Shown piece by piece: positions 15,184 to 23,110 of a stretch of 34,222 bases of DNA. Position numbers and translations under genes: made by a program. The stretch lies in the NCBI GenBank assembly GCA_002327965.1, contig DCVB01000003.1, positions 1 to 34,222 of the forward strand, given 5' to 3'. Numbering within the stretch: the first letter of the stretch is position 1; each line of letters opens with the position of its first letter. The notes beneath the pieces are model-generated. The model had not been told where the DNA came from. It did no database searches and was given only the letters and a program-made list of their open reading frames with translations. The stretch comes from Candidatus Aminicenantes bacterium UBA2199. GTDB lineage: Bacteria > Acidobacteriota > Aminicenantia > UBA2199.

Positions 15184-15212
15184 ATTATAGGTTTTGGCGA
15201 GCAAGGAGACAA
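15184..15212 (-). promoter_or_regulatory. Promoter of the deaminase island
   Basis: On the minus strand: TTGTCT (15207-15212), 17-base spacer, perfect TATAAT (15184-15189). It is the only strong sigma70-type match upstream of the deaminase and lies in the AT-rich segment. Confidence 0.6.
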
Positions 15213-15263
15213 TAGGGAAAAATGTGATATTTTATTTTGTTAAAAAATTCAATAAAATGAAGA

Positions 15264-15466
15264 AAGTGGTAGTGGTAGTGATAGTGGTAGTGGTTGCAGG
15301 AGGAAAAGGAAATCTCCTCACGTAGGGGAGGGTTTCAAACCCTCCCGTTTTTTCATCCTCAATTATCAGTGACAGTGTCAGTGTCAGGAAGAAGCCGGGC
15401 GAATTTACAAAAACTTCAAGAAATCACTTCCGGCTGACACTATCACTATCACTACCACTACCACTT
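15264..15466. repeat. AGTGRT-tract inverted pair enclosing a terminator-like palindrome
   Basis: 15264-15286 and 15444-15466 are perfect reverse complements over 23 bases, built from AGTGGT/AGTGAT hexamers. The left tract runs on to 15296, and a related AGTGTC tract lies at 15368-15388. Between them is the palindrome 15326-15346. The right arm begins 14 bases after the stop of the 15481-16041 gene. Together with the leader this explains the 450-bp gap 15031-15480. Confidence 0.9.
15326..15353 (+). terminator. GGGAGGGTTT palindrome followed by a T run
   Basis: GGGAGGGTTT (15326-15335) pairs with AAACCCTCCC (15337-15346), then GTTTTTTC. It has the form of a rho-independent terminator for plus-strand transcription, yet no plus-strand gene ends here, and the block recurs at 33314-33334, so it is more likely a dispersed repeat. 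Confidence 0.5.
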
Positions 15467-15480
15467 GTTTTTCTTCTTCT

Positions 15481-16041
15481 TTACCTCGGCCACAGCCAGC
15501 CGAAGACGGCGGCGGTCAGCAGTGCGTAGACCAGGCCGTCGAACACCGACTTGAGGGTCGCGCACCAGTTGCCGCCGTACCAGATGGGCCGCTGCAACAG
15601 GGCCAGGGAGTAGCCGGCGAAGGCCACGGCCCCGGTCAGGCGGAAGACGGGCAGGAAGGCGGCGCCCACCGGCAGGGCCAGGCAGGCGGCGTAGGCGGCG
15701 AGCTTGCCCACCACCAGCAGGTAGAAGAACCAGAGGACGAAGCTGAGCGCCATGTTGGGCGGGCCGTTCCTGGCCACCGACATGAATAGCACCGGCCCCT
15801 CTTTCAACTTGGCGGCAAACTCCGGCCCTCCCGCCTCCTTCATCGATCCGGCGTGGGGGACGCCGTAGTCCCCGGGCGGGATGGCGAACTTGCGCAGCGC
15901 TTCGCGCACCTCGTCCTCCCCGGGCACCTTGATCATGTCCTTCTTGTGCCAGGGCAGCAGCATGTGGATCACCGAGCTGGCGATGAACACGACAACGGCC
16001 GCCACCACGATCGGCAGCCACAATGAAAGCAATGTCACCAT
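15481..16041 (-). CDS. Membrane protein, unknown function
   Basis: 186 residues. An N-terminal helix (LWLPIVVAAVVVFIASSVIHML) is followed by a soluble stretch with WHKKDMIKVPGEDEV and a FAIPPGDYGVPHAGSM segment, then two or three helices (ALSFVLWFFYLLVVGKLAAY, LPVGAAFLPVFRLTGAVAFA, VYALLTAAVFGWLW). I recognise no named family. The ATG at 16041 follows AAGGAGGAGCAA; a start nine codons upstream is less likely. A TATAAT at 16086-16091 (minus strand) may be its -10 box. The gene ends beside an AGTGRT tract. Confidence 0.78.
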   Translation of the reverse strand: MVTLLSLWLPIVVAAVVVFIASSVIHMLLPWHKKDMIKVPGEDEVREALRKFAIPPGDYGVPHAGSMKEAGGPEFAAKLKEGPVLFMSVARNGPPNMALSFVLWFFYLLVVGKLAAYAACLALPVGAAFLPVFRLTGAVAFAGYSLALLQRPIWYGGNWCATLKSVFDGLVYALLTAAVFGWLWPR

Positions 16042-16117
16042 TTGCTCCTCCTTGTTCCCCGCCTCCAAGACAGGGGCGCGACGGCATTATATCCCAAAAA
16101 TTAATCTCCTTCATTCC

Positions 16118-16140
16118 GGAAAACGCTCCCAGCGTTTTCC
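16118..16140 (-). terminator. Perfect 10-bp hairpin after the GNAT gene
   Basis: GGAAAACGCT (16118-16127) and AGCGTTTTCC (16131-16140) with a three-base loop, in the gap after the acetyltransferase stop. There is no clean U tract on the minus strand, so terminator function is uncertain. Confidence 0.45.
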
Positions 16141-16183
16141 ATGGGTGCATCGCGCCTGGAGGCGGACAGTCTTTCCCCTGCCG

Positions 16184-16825
16184 CTAAGTTCTTTTTCCCG
16201 ATCCATCCTGATCCGGCTCTGGCGGCAGTGGGCCGGTGCGGCTGGGGCCGGAGGCGATCCGCGGGCCGTCGTCGGGTGGCAGGACCCGACGCCACTCTCT
16301 GTCGAGCAAGGCGTAGAAATATTCGCTGCCCCAGACGCCCTTGAAGTGGATGTTCTCGACGAAATTCCCCTCGCGTCGCATCCCCACCCGCTCCAGCAGC
16401 CGCGCTGAAGCCAGGTTTTCGACGTCGCAGACGGCGATGACGCGATGAAGGCCCAGTTCGCCGAAAAGATAGTCCAGCAGGCGCTGAACCGCCTCCGCCG
16501 CGAACCCCTGCTTCTGGTGCCCACGAGCAAGGGTGAAGCCAATCTGGGCCTGGCGGCTGTCGGCGGCAAGAACCTGGAAGGCGCAATCGCCGATCATCCC
16601 GGCCCGCTCCCGGCACTCGATGGCCAGCTGATACCAGACCCCGGGGACGCCGGGCTGAGCCGCCTTCATCTGGGCCAGGAACGCCGCCGCCTGGGAAAGC
16701 GAATACGGGGGCGTCCAGGATTGGTAACGCGCCACGTCCGGATCGGAGCGGTAGGCCGCGAATGCCTCCAGGTCCGCATCCCGGAAGGGACGCAGGCGCA
16801 GGCGCTCGCTTTCAAGAATTATCAT
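16184..16825 (-). CDS. GNAT family N-acetyltransferase (RimJ/RimL type)
   Basis: 213 residues. It begins ESERLRLRPFRDADLEAFAA, the standard opening of the Acetyltransf_3 group, continues with the RYQSWTPPYSL segment and the acetyl-CoA-binding region GHQKQGFAAEAVQRLLDYLF (the R/Q-x-x-G-x-A loop is QKQGFA), and ends with DVENLASARLLERVGMRREG and a FKGVWGSEYFYALL strand. This group acetylates protein N-termini, aminoglycosides or small amines; the substrate is unknown. AAGGAG lies eight bases before the ATG at 16825. About 35 C-terminal residues rich in Pro/Gly/Ser lie beyond the fold. Confidence 0.88.
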   Translation of the reverse strand: MIILESERLRLRPFRDADLEAFAAYRSDPDVARYQSWTPPYSLSQAAAFLAQMKAAQPGVPGVWYQLAIECRERAGMIGDCAFQVLAADSRQAQIGFTLARGHQKQGFAAEAVQRLLDYLFGELGLHRVIAVCDVENLASARLLERVGMRREGNFVENIHFKGVWGSEYFYALLDREWRRVLPPDDGPRIASGPSRTGPLPPEPDQDGSGKRT

Positions 16826-17108
16826 GACCAGACTCCTTGCCGCCGGGAATAGAAGCGGAGCCGGGGCCTGCATGACCGCTTTTCCCCGCGGCCCACGAGG
16901 CATCTCCCGGCCTGAAGAAAAACGAAACCATCGTTTTCATGACATTGAACTCCAGTTTACCGGATTTTTTCTTGAAAGGGGAACGGGACTGGCCCAGAGC
17001 TTGCCCTTTTCCCCAAATTTCAGCAACCGACCCCCAATCCTTCCAATTTTTTAAAGAAAGGTGATCGGTCAGGGGTGAGAGATTAGAGGCTGCGACATTC
17101 CACCTTGG

Positions 17109-17161
17109 ATCTTTTTCTTTCTCTACCCCTTTACCACTCTACCCCTCTATCCCTTTACCTC
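17109..17161 (+). repeat. Pyrimidine-rich low-complexity tract (CTCTACCCCTTTACC type)
   Basis: Degenerate tandem CCCCTTTACCACTCTACC units run into the last codons of the DNA-alkylation-repair gene (stop at 17147). The rest of the 321-bp gap 16826-17146 shows no gene or structure. Confidence 0.6.
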
Positions 17162-17878
17162 TTTCATCTCCTGTCTGGCCATCGCCCGTCTTTTCAGCCC
17201 GCCCGGCATCTTCTCGATGGCATAGCGCAGGGCCGTGCGCGGCATGACGGAGCGGTTTCTCATCACGAAGGCGAAGATCTCCTCCCTGTGCGCCTGGCTG
17301 GCCACCTTCAGCATCCAGCCGTAGCCCTTCTGCACCAGGTCGTCGGGATCCGCGAGCAGGATGTCGGCGATCTGCAAGACGTCGGCCGGGAATTTTCCCT
17401 TCTTGGCCGGGATGATGAGCGACACGGCGGCCCCGCGGCGCAGCCAGCGGTTCTTCGACCGGGCCCAAACCTTCAGATCGACCACGCGCTCCGGGTACAT
17501 CTCAAGGAGTTCCCCGACCGAGTGGTTGCACAGCGTGTCGCATGACGCCCAGTTGTTCACGTATTTGCCGACCCAGCCGGCAAACACCCGGATATCCCCG
17601 GCAGCGTATTGCCGGCGGACAAAATACGACCAGTCGCAGGCCACGATCGTCTCCTCGAGGCTCCCCGCGCGCCACAGCTCCTTGCACAGCCCGAAGACTT
17701 CCCCCTTGGTCATGCCCTTGAGATCGGCGAACCTCTCCCGGGCGATGCGGTGGACGATCGCCATGCCCACGCCCAGGCAGGTCACCCCCTCCTTGAAATA
17801 GGCCTGCTCCCCCCGGCGTTTCTCCTCGTCGGCATTCTCGCGCAACTCCCGGCGTACCCCGCGGACCAGCTGTTCCAT
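17147..17878 (-). CDS. DNA alkylation repair protein (AlkD-like HEAT-repeat family)
   Basis: 243 residues, an all-helical protein of the AlkD/AlkC-like DNA glycosylase family that excises positively charged alkyl bases. The family pattern is visible: an N-terminal helix, then VHRIARERFADLKGMTKGEV, LCKELWRAGSLEETIVACDW, VGKYVNNWASCDTLCNHSVG (the WxxCD-like motif including the Asp), WARSKNRWLRRGAAVSLIIP and DDLVQKGYGWMLKVASQAHR with the conserved KGxGWxLR-like segment. GAGGAGGAGCA precedes the ATG. It stands alone with an R1 pair upstream. The last residues (KEVKG) come from a low-complexity tract. Confidence 0.88.
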   Translation of the reverse strand: MEQLVRGVRRELRENADEEKRRGEQAYFKEGVTCLGVGMAIVHRIARERFADLKGMTKGEVFGLCKELWRAGSLEETIVACDWSYFVRRQYAAGDIRVFAGWVGKYVNNWASCDTLCNHSVGELLEMYPERVVDLKVWARSKNRWLRRGAAVSLIIPAKKGKFPADVLQIADILLADPDDLVQKGYGWMLKVASQAHREEIFAFVMRNRSVMPRTALRYAIEKMPGGLKRRAMARQEMKEVKG

Positions 17879-17901
17879 TGCTCCTCCTCGATCCTTACAA
17901 A

Positions 17902-17977
17902 ATAGGGATCGGGTCTTGAATCGACCGGTCGGTCATTGACCGCAATTACAAATGAAACCGTCATTTCAGGAACTACC
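17902..17977. repeat. R1 inverted pair upstream of the alkylation-repair gene
   Basis: 17902-17920 (GGGATCGGGTCTTGAATCG) and 17957-17977 (GTCATTTCAGGAACTACCCC) are diverged reversed and forward R1 arms around a CGGTCGGTCATTGACCG centre that is itself partly palindromic. Confidence 0.45.
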
Positions 17978-17993
17978 CCCAATGCCCCGGGCA

Positions 17994-18581
17994 TCACCCT
18001 TGTCTTGCGAGCAGCCTGGCCTCGATCTTCATCAGTTCGTCATGCAGGATCCAGGAGATCCTGCCCGGGAGCAAACGGTTCTTTTTGCCGCCCAGGCTCG
18101 TCTTGCGGTCGAAGGAATGGTTCAGCAGCACATCGTCGTTCCGTGAATCCACGATTTCGATATCCATCGCCAGGCGGGCGTGCCACTTCCCTGCGACCAG
18201 GATCTTTTCGATCGCTTCGACCCGGATCTTCATCGCCCAATCGGGTTCGGCGGCATCTTCGTATGCCGCGATCCTGCTGAAAAACGCCCTCTGCCTCCAG
18301 AAACGGATCACGGCGTCCTGGATCAATTCTTCCGGGTTTTTCGACCAGGCGGAATACGTGGCGTACTTCATCTGGAAGGGCGATTCCCGGCTGACGATCC
18401 GGTAGTCGAGATAGGTCCGGTTGATCCCGACGCCGTCGACCCGCAGGGTCTTGTCAATCCGCCCATGTCCCCGGTATTCCGGGACCTCCGTCAGCAGATC
18501 GAAATAATGGGGCCCGCTGCAGGCGCAAAGAAACAGCAGCAGGCCTGCCCACGGAAGAAACCTGAATTTCAGCACTGGCAT
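17994..18581 (-). CDS. Lipoprotein resembling the ABC-transport auxiliary component (PqiC/YmbA-like)
   Basis: 195 residues. A lipoprotein signal with lipobox LCAC (LLLFLCAC; the second Cys is the lipidated residue) is followed by a domain with LRVDGVGINRTYLDYRIVSR, YATYSAWSKNPEELIQDAVI and FFSRIAAYEDAAEPDWAM. This matches the layout of DUF330/PqiC-like lipoproteins that accompany MlaD/PqiB-type lipid transporters between the two membranes. No ABC transporter subunit is next to it here, so the partner is elsewhere or the assignment is loose. The ATG at 18581 follows GGAGGGCGGA. Confidence 0.72.
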   Translation of the reverse strand: MPVLKFRFLPWAGLLLFLCACSGPHYFDLLTEVPEYRGHGRIDKTLRVDGVGINRTYLDYRIVSRESPFQMKYATYSAWSKNPEELIQDAVIRFWRQRAFFSRIAAYEDAAEPDWAMKIRVEAIEKILVAGKWHARLAMDIEIVDSRNDDVLLNHSFDRKTSLGGKKNRLLPGRISWILHDELMKIEARLLARQG

Positions 18582-18674
18582 TCCGCCCTCCTTGACCGGG
18601 AACGATCCCGCACCATGTGCAATATACACGCCGGGCTCAAGTCATCTCACCTTCCGGGACGATCAGGCCGTTGT

Positions 18675-18706
18675 GACCGGGGATCCCGTCCCGGGGCTTC
18701 CCGGTC
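18675..18706 (-). terminator. GC-rich inverted repeat overlapping a stop codon
   Basis: GACCGGG (18675-18681) pairs with CCCGGTC (18700-18706), which overlaps the stop of the 18705-18977 gene. There is no T run; weak evidence. Confidence 0.3.
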
Positions 18707-18977
18707 AGGGCTTCAGGATATCGCCCTCTTTGGCCCCGGTGACCTGCTCCATGGTCACGCTGAATCCCGACTCCTGGAGAAAGGCGTGGAAGCAGTCGGG
18801 CCCTGATCCCGAGTAGCCGAACTGGAAAATGAAATTGCCCGGCAGGGTGATGGTCTGTTTCTCGAATACCAGGACGATGCGGCTGGGACTCTTCGACTCC
18901 AGCCGCGCCTCCAGCAGCCGGCCGCACTGCGCGCGCAAATCGGCGGCGATCTTTCTTCCCTCGGCTTCGTAGGCCAT
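18705..18977 (-). CDS. Small hypothetical protein
   Basis: 90 residues, soluble, no signal peptide. It opens with a helix (GRKIAADLRAQCGRLLEARL), followed by an amphipathic beta region (SRIVLVFEKQTITLPGNFIF, then a GYSGSGPDCFHAFL turn). The family is not recognised. AAGGGAGGAA lies six bases before the ATG. A possible promoter on the minus strand is TTGCTT, 18 bases, TAAAAT about 20 bases upstream. It overlaps a weak inverted repeat at its stop. Confidence 0.65.
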   Translation of the reverse strand: MAYEAEGRKIAADLRAQCGRLLEARLESKSPSRIVLVFEKQTITLPGNFIFQFGYSGSGPDCFHAFLQESGFSVTMEQVTGAKEGDILKP

Positions 18978-19116
18978 GTCAAATTCCTCCCTTGTCGCGG
19001 ATTTTAGCGATATGGTGGGTCAGCAAGCAAACCCTGACACCTGGTTCGATCATTACCACACCAATGTAACAGATTCCCAGGACATTGAGAAGCCCGAAGG
19101 AAAGCGGTCACCGCTG

Positions 19117-19170
19117 CCTTCTCCCACTCTCTCTTCCCTCCTTCTTCCCTCCCTCTTCCCTCTGCCTTCC
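19117..19170 (+). repeat. CTTCCCTC-type low-complexity tract
   Basis: Degenerate CTCTTCCCTCC units in the 269-bp gap upstream of the DUF5916 gene. The complementary purine form occurs just after that gene (21873-21922), and the pyrimidine form again at 21949-21977. Confidence 0.6.
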
Positions 19171-19246
19171 CTGAGCCCCCTGTTACCTTGCCGCTTTTCG
19201 CACGTATTTACCAGTGGATACCGATGCGAATTGGAGGAGGACGACG

Positions 19247-21868
19247 ATGAAAAAAGCGCTGTTCGCTTTGCTGATGGCCCTGCTGGGCCTGGCGGCGCTC
19301 GACGCCGCGGAAAAGAGAGTCTACGCCTGCAAGCATATCAACCCCCACGCGCCGGCGATCGACGGCCGCGGCGACGATCCCTGCTGGCAGAAGGTGGAGT
19401 GGAGCGGCGGCTTCACCCAGAGCGTGCCCGACTGCGGCGCCGCCCCCGGCGAAGCCACCGAGTTCAAGGTGATGTACGACGACAAGAACCTCTACGTGCT
19501 GGTCCGCTGCCACGACAACGAGGCGGGAAAGATCGGGCGCCGCATCTCGCGCCGCGACGAGATCGACGGCGACTACATCGCGGTTCTCATCGACAGCTAC
19601 TTCGACAAGCGCAGCGCCCTGGGCTTCAAGGTCAACGCCGCCGGCGTCAAGGCCGACGTCACCCTCTCGGGCGACAGCAACAGCCAGGACTCCACCTGGG
19701 ACGCGGTCTGGGACGCGGCTTCCGCCGTTGACGACCGGGGTTGGACGGCCGAGATGGCCATCCCCTTCAGCCAGCTGCGCTTCGCCTCGGGCGAAAACGT
19801 GGTCTTCGGTTTCCAGGTGCGGCGCCTGCTCCACCGCAGGCAGGAGATCTCCTCCTGGCAGCACATCCCCAAGGAGGCGCCGGGCTTCGTCAGCTGCTTC
19901 GGCGTGCTGGAGGGGCTGAAGGGCATCCGCGCCCAGCACCAGGTGGAGATCGTCCCCTACGCCGTGGCCCAGGCGACGCTGTCGCCGCGCCAGGCGGGCA
20001 ATCCCTTCGCCGACGGCCGCAGCGCCGCCCTGCTCGGCGGCCTCGACGGCAAGGTCGGCCTGACGAGCGACCTGACCCTCGACTTCACCCTCAACCCCGA
20101 TTTCGGCCAGGTCGAGGCCGACCCCTCGGTGGTCAACCTGACCGCCTACGAGACCTTCTTCCAGGAGAAGCGCCCTTTCTTCACCGAAGGCAAGAGCATC
20201 CTGAACTTCCAGATCATGGGCGGCGACGGCGACTTCAGCATGGACAACCTCTTCTACTCCCGCCGCGTCGGCCGCGCCCCGCGCCATTGGCCCGAGACCG
20301 GCCCCGGCGAGTACCTCGACATGCCGACGGCGACATCCATTCTGGGCGCCTTCAAGGTCACCGGCAAGACGCGGCGCGGCTTGTCTCTGGGCGTGCTTGA
20401 CGCGCTGACCGCCCGCGAGAGCGCAGCCATCGCTTTTCCGGGCGGGAACCGCAACGAGACGGTGGAACCGCTGACCAACTACTTCATGCTGCGCGCCCAG
20501 CAGGATCTCAACGAAGGGAAGACCGTGCTCGGCGCCATGGTCACCGCGGTCCACCGCGACATCAACGACCCGCAGCTCGACTTTCTCCACCGCCAGGCCT
20601 ACAGCGGCGGCGTCGACATCTACCACAGCTGGAAGAACCGCCGCTTCCACGTCTCGGCCAAGACCGTCTTCAGCCTGGTGCGGGGAAACGCCGAGGCGAT
20701 CGAGCGCACGCAGAAGTCCCCGGTCCGCTACTTTCAGCGCCCTGACGCCGGCTACCTGGAATTCGACCCGACGCGCACCTCGCTCGGCGGCTGGGGAGGG
20801 AACCTGGAGCTGGGGCGCAGCGCCGGGACCGGGATCAACTGGGCCGGAGGCCTTACCTGGCGCTCGCCCGGCCTGGAACTCAACGACATGGGCTACCTGG
20901 GGCGGAGCGACGTTGCCATGGCCTGGGGCTGGGCCGGCTACCGCATCCGCAAGCCGACCTGGATCTTCAACCAGCTGGGCATCAACCTCAACGGCTGGAA
21001 GGGATACGACTTCGGCATGGATCCGCTCTTCGTCGGCGGCAACATCAACTTCTGGGGCGAGCTCAAGAACTACTGGAGCGTCAACGCCGGCATCAACCGC
21101 CAGGGGCCCAACCTCTCTCCCGGCGCCCTGCGCGGCGGGCCGGCGCTGCGCTTCGATCCCGGCTGGAGTGTCTGGTACGGCCTGGGCAGCGACTCGCGCC
21201 GCCCCTTCGTGGCCTCGTTGAACGGCTCTATCTACCGGGCCGACCGCGGCACGCGCGAGAGCGGGGGCATGAGCATGGCCCTGGCCTACCGGCCGGGCAG
21301 CCGCCTGTCGCTGCGCGTCACCCCCGGCTATTCCTTCAACCGCAACCTCAGGCAGTACGTGGCCGCCCCCGAGATCGGCGGCGAGAACCGCTATATCCTG
21401 GGCACGATCGAGCAGGACACCTACTACGTGACCCTGCGCCTGAACTACTGCCTCACCCCCGACCTCTCCATCCAGTTCTACGGACAGCCCTTTCTGAGCA
21501 GCGGCCGCTACGCCGGCTTCAGCCGCGTCGTCGACCCGCGTGCCCGACTGATCGGCAATCAGCTGCGCCCCTTCGCCGTTGAGGAGATCCGCTTCGACGC
21601 CGAAAGCGGCGACTACCGGGTGAGCGAGCCGGGCGGCGCCGCCTACTCTTTCGCCAATCCCGATTTCCGCTTCCTCGAGCTGCGCTCCAACCTGGTGCTG
21701 CGCTGGGAATACCGGCCGGGCGCCGCCGTCTACGCGGTCTGGAGCCAGGGCCGTTCCGGCGACCTGGGCCGCGGCGAGTTCGACCTGGCCGACGGCTTCG
21801 GCGACCTGATGCGCCTGCCGTCCACGAACGTGTTCCTGGTCAAGTTCACCTATAATTTCAATCTATAG
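19247..21868 (+). CDS. Secreted CBM9-like / DUF5916 outer-membrane-associated protein
   Basis: 873 residues. Signal peptide MKKALFALLMALLGLAALDA is followed by a CBM9-like beta-sandwich (about 20-200; APAIDGRGDDPCWQKVEW, KVMYDDKNLYVLVRCHD, WTAEMAIPFSQLRF) and then the DUF5916 region with DLTLDFTLNPDFGQVEADPS, ETFFQEKRPFFTEG and FYSRRVGRAPRHWP, all family hallmarks. The C-terminal half alternates aromatic and polar residues and ends VKFTYNFNL, as in an outer-membrane barrel. These proteins are frequent in Acidobacteriota-like and Bacteroidota genomes and are thought to handle surface polysaccharide or peptide; the activity is unproven. The ATG at 19247 follows GGAGGAGGACGACG. Confidence 0.9.
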   Translation: MKKALFALLMALLGLAALDAAEKRVYACKHINPHAPAIDGRGDDPCWQKVEWSGGFTQSVPDCGAAPGEATEFKVMYDDKNLYVLVRCHDNEAGKIGRRISRRDEIDGDYIAVLIDSYFDKRSALGFKVNAAGVKADVTLSGDSNSQDSTWDAVWDAASAVDDRGWTAEMAIPFSQLRFASGENVVFGFQVRRLLHRRQEISSWQHIPKEAPGFVSCFGVLEGLKGIRAQHQVEIVPYAVAQATLSPRQAGNPFADGRSAALLGGLDGKVGLTSDLTLDFTLNPDFGQVEADPSVVNLTAYETFFQEKRPFFTEGKSILNFQIMGGDGDFSMDNLFYSRRVGRAPRHWPETGPGEYLDMPTATSILGAFKVTGKTRRGLSLGVLDALTARESAAIAFPGGNRNETVEPLTNYFMLRAQQDLNEGKTVLGAMVTAVHRDINDPQLDFLHRQAYSGGVDIYHSWKNRRFHVSAKTVFSLVRGNAEAIERTQKSPVRYFQRPDAGYLEFDPTRTSLGGWGGNLELGRSAGTGINWAGGLTWRSPGLELNDMGYLGRSDVAMAWGWAGYRIRKPTWIFNQLGINLNGWKGYDFGMDPLFVGGNINFWGELKNYWSVNAGINRQGPNLSPGALRGGPALRFDPGWSVWYGLGSDSRRPFVASLNGSIYRADRGTRESGGMSMALAYRPGSRLSLRVTPGYSFNRNLRQYVAAPEIGGENRYILGTIEQDTYYVTLRLNYCLTPDLSIQFYGQPFLSSGRYAGFSRVVDPRARLIGNQLRPFAVEEIRFDAESGDYRVSEPGGAAYSFANPDFRFLELRSNLVLRWEYRPGAAVYAVWSQGRSGDLGRGEFDLADGFGDLMRLPSTNVFLVKFTYNFNL

Positions 21869-21872
21869 AAAT

Positions 21873-21977
21873 GCAGGGAAGAATGAGGGAAGAGTGAGAG
21901 AAAGACAGAGGGAAGACAAAGTGGTAAAGAGGTCCTGAACAGGCTTTTCCCACTCTCTCTTCCCTCCGCCTTTCCCC
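21873..21977. repeat. Purine/pyrimidine low-complexity inverted pair after the DUF5916 gene
   Basis: 21873-21922 (GGGAAGAATGAGGGAAGAGT type) and 21949-21977 (CCCACTCTCTCTTCCCTCCG type) are imperfect reverse complements starting five bases after the stop codon. The arrangement parallels the AGTGRT pairs. Confidence 0.6.
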
Positions 21978-21996
21978 GAGAACCCGCAAACCCCGC

Positions 21997-22025
21997 TTGA
22001 CTTGCCCCGTCATCTCTGTTAAATT
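21997..22025 (+). promoter_or_regulatory. Promoter of the NYN-domain gene
   Basis: TTGACT (21997-22002), 17-base spacer, TAAATT (22020-22025). The start would be near 22032, leaving a 27-base leader with the GGAGAGAAA ribosome site. Confidence 0.45.
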
Positions 22026-22058
22026 GAATCATTGATTGCCAAATCCATTGGAGAGAAA

Positions 22059-22901
22059 ATGCCCCAACCAACCAACGACAACAAGGATACCAAGATGGCC
22101 GTGCTCATCGACGGCGACAACGCCCAGGCCTCGCTGCTGACCAAGATGCTGGCCGAGGTGGGCAAGCACGGCTTGGTGACCATCCGCCGCATCTACGGCG
22201 ACTGGACGACCTCCAGCATGCATTCCTGGAAGGAGGCGCTGCACATGCACGCAGTGCAGCCCATCCAGCAGTTCCGCTACACGGTGGGCAAGAACGCCAC
22301 CGACAGCGCCCTGATCATCGACGCCATGGACATCATGCACCAGCGCCTGGTCGACGGCTTCTGCATCGTCTCCTCGGACAGCGACTACACCCGCCTGGCC
22401 ACGCGCATCCGCGAGGCGGGCTTTTTCGTCATGGGCGTCGGCCAGAAGAAGACCCCCAAGTCGTTCGTCAACGGCTGCGACCTGTTCATTTACACCGAGA
22501 ACCTGGCCCCGCGCCGCGACAGCCAGCAGCGCCAGGACCGCGGCCGAGGCCGTGACCGCGGCCGCGACCGCAGCCGCGACGCCGGCCGCAAAACCGGGAC
22601 GAAAGAGACGCAGCCGGCGCCGCCACAGCCCGAGCCGCAGGAAGCGCTGCCGCAGGCGCTCTACGCCGGCACCGATCCCATGCCGCTGCTGCGCGAGGCC
22701 TTCGAGATGGTGGTGCAGGAGAACGGCTGGGCCAACCTGGGGCCGATGGGCAAGGCGCTGCAGCAGCTCGACCCCGGCTTCGACCCGCGCAGCTTCGGCC
22801 AGCGCCAGCTCTCCTCGCTGATCAAGTCGCTCCCCGATTTCGAGGTGCGCCGCGACGAGGAGGACGCCTCGGCGGGGATCTGGGTCCGGCTCAAGGAATA
22901 G
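22059..22901 (+). CDS. NYN-domain (LabA/DUF88) protein with C-terminal OST-HTH/LOTUS domain
   Basis: 280 residues. The N-terminal NYN/PIN-like ribonuclease domain (about 7-150) shows MAVLIDGDNAQ (first catalytic Asp pair), RRIYGDWT, YTVGKNATDSALIIDAMDIM and FCIVSSDSDYTRLATRIRE with the conserved SDSD acidic cluster. A basic Arg/Asp linker (RDRGRGRDRGRDRSRD, about 165-180) and a Pro/Gln segment lead to an OST-HTH/LOTUS domain (about 205-280; LLREAFEMVVQENGWANLGP and LIKSLPDFEVR). Members are probably RNA-binding or RNA-cleaving. GGAGAGAAA precedes the ATG at 22059; the ORF extends upstream through a TTG at 22032 without support. Confidence 0.9.
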   Translation: MPQPTNDNKDTKMAVLIDGDNAQASLLTKMLAEVGKHGLVTIRRIYGDWTTSSMHSWKEALHMHAVQPIQQFRYTVGKNATDSALIIDAMDIMHQRLVDGFCIVSSDSDYTRLATRIREAGFFVMGVGQKKTPKSFVNGCDLFIYTENLAPRRDSQQRQDRGRGRDRGRDRSRDAGRKTGTKETQPAPPQPEPQEALPQALYAGTDPMPLLREAFEMVVQENGWANLGPMGKALQQLDPGFDPRSFGQRQLSSLIKSLPDFEVRRDEEDASAGIWVRLKE

Positions 22902-22923
22902 CCATTCGGCGAACTTTCAGGCA

Positions 22924-23057
22924 GAGTGATAGTGATAGTGGTTGTGATAGAAAGAAAGTCAATAACCTGATCATGCCCATGCCAACAAAGACATCCTTCA
23001 AGATCAAGGGAATTCATTCTTTTTGTTCTACTATCACTATCACTACCACTATCACTC
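22924..23057. repeat. AGTGRT-tract inverted pair after the NYN gene
   Basis: 22924-22950 and 23031-23057 are reverse complements over 27 bases with three mismatches. The left arm starts 22 bases after the NYN stop. About 80 bases separate the arms. Confidence 0.85.
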
Positions 23058-23110
23058 GCCCTGGAACGCAAGAAAAGGCGCGCGCAATTGTCTAAGCATG
23101 TGAGGAAAAC

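Noticed and set aside
15326..15353. True rho-independent terminator of a plus-strand gene
   Set aside because: No plus-strand gene ends upstream, and the same palindrome recurs at 33.3 kb in a composite repeat.
17105..17545. 146-codon plus-strand ORF
   Set aside because: Begins in a low-complexity pyrimidine tract and is antisense to the AlkD-like gene.
19208..20650. 480-codon open frame opposite the DUF5916 gene
   Set aside because: Antisense shadow with Val/Glu/Asp/Ala-rich composition and no recognisable domain.
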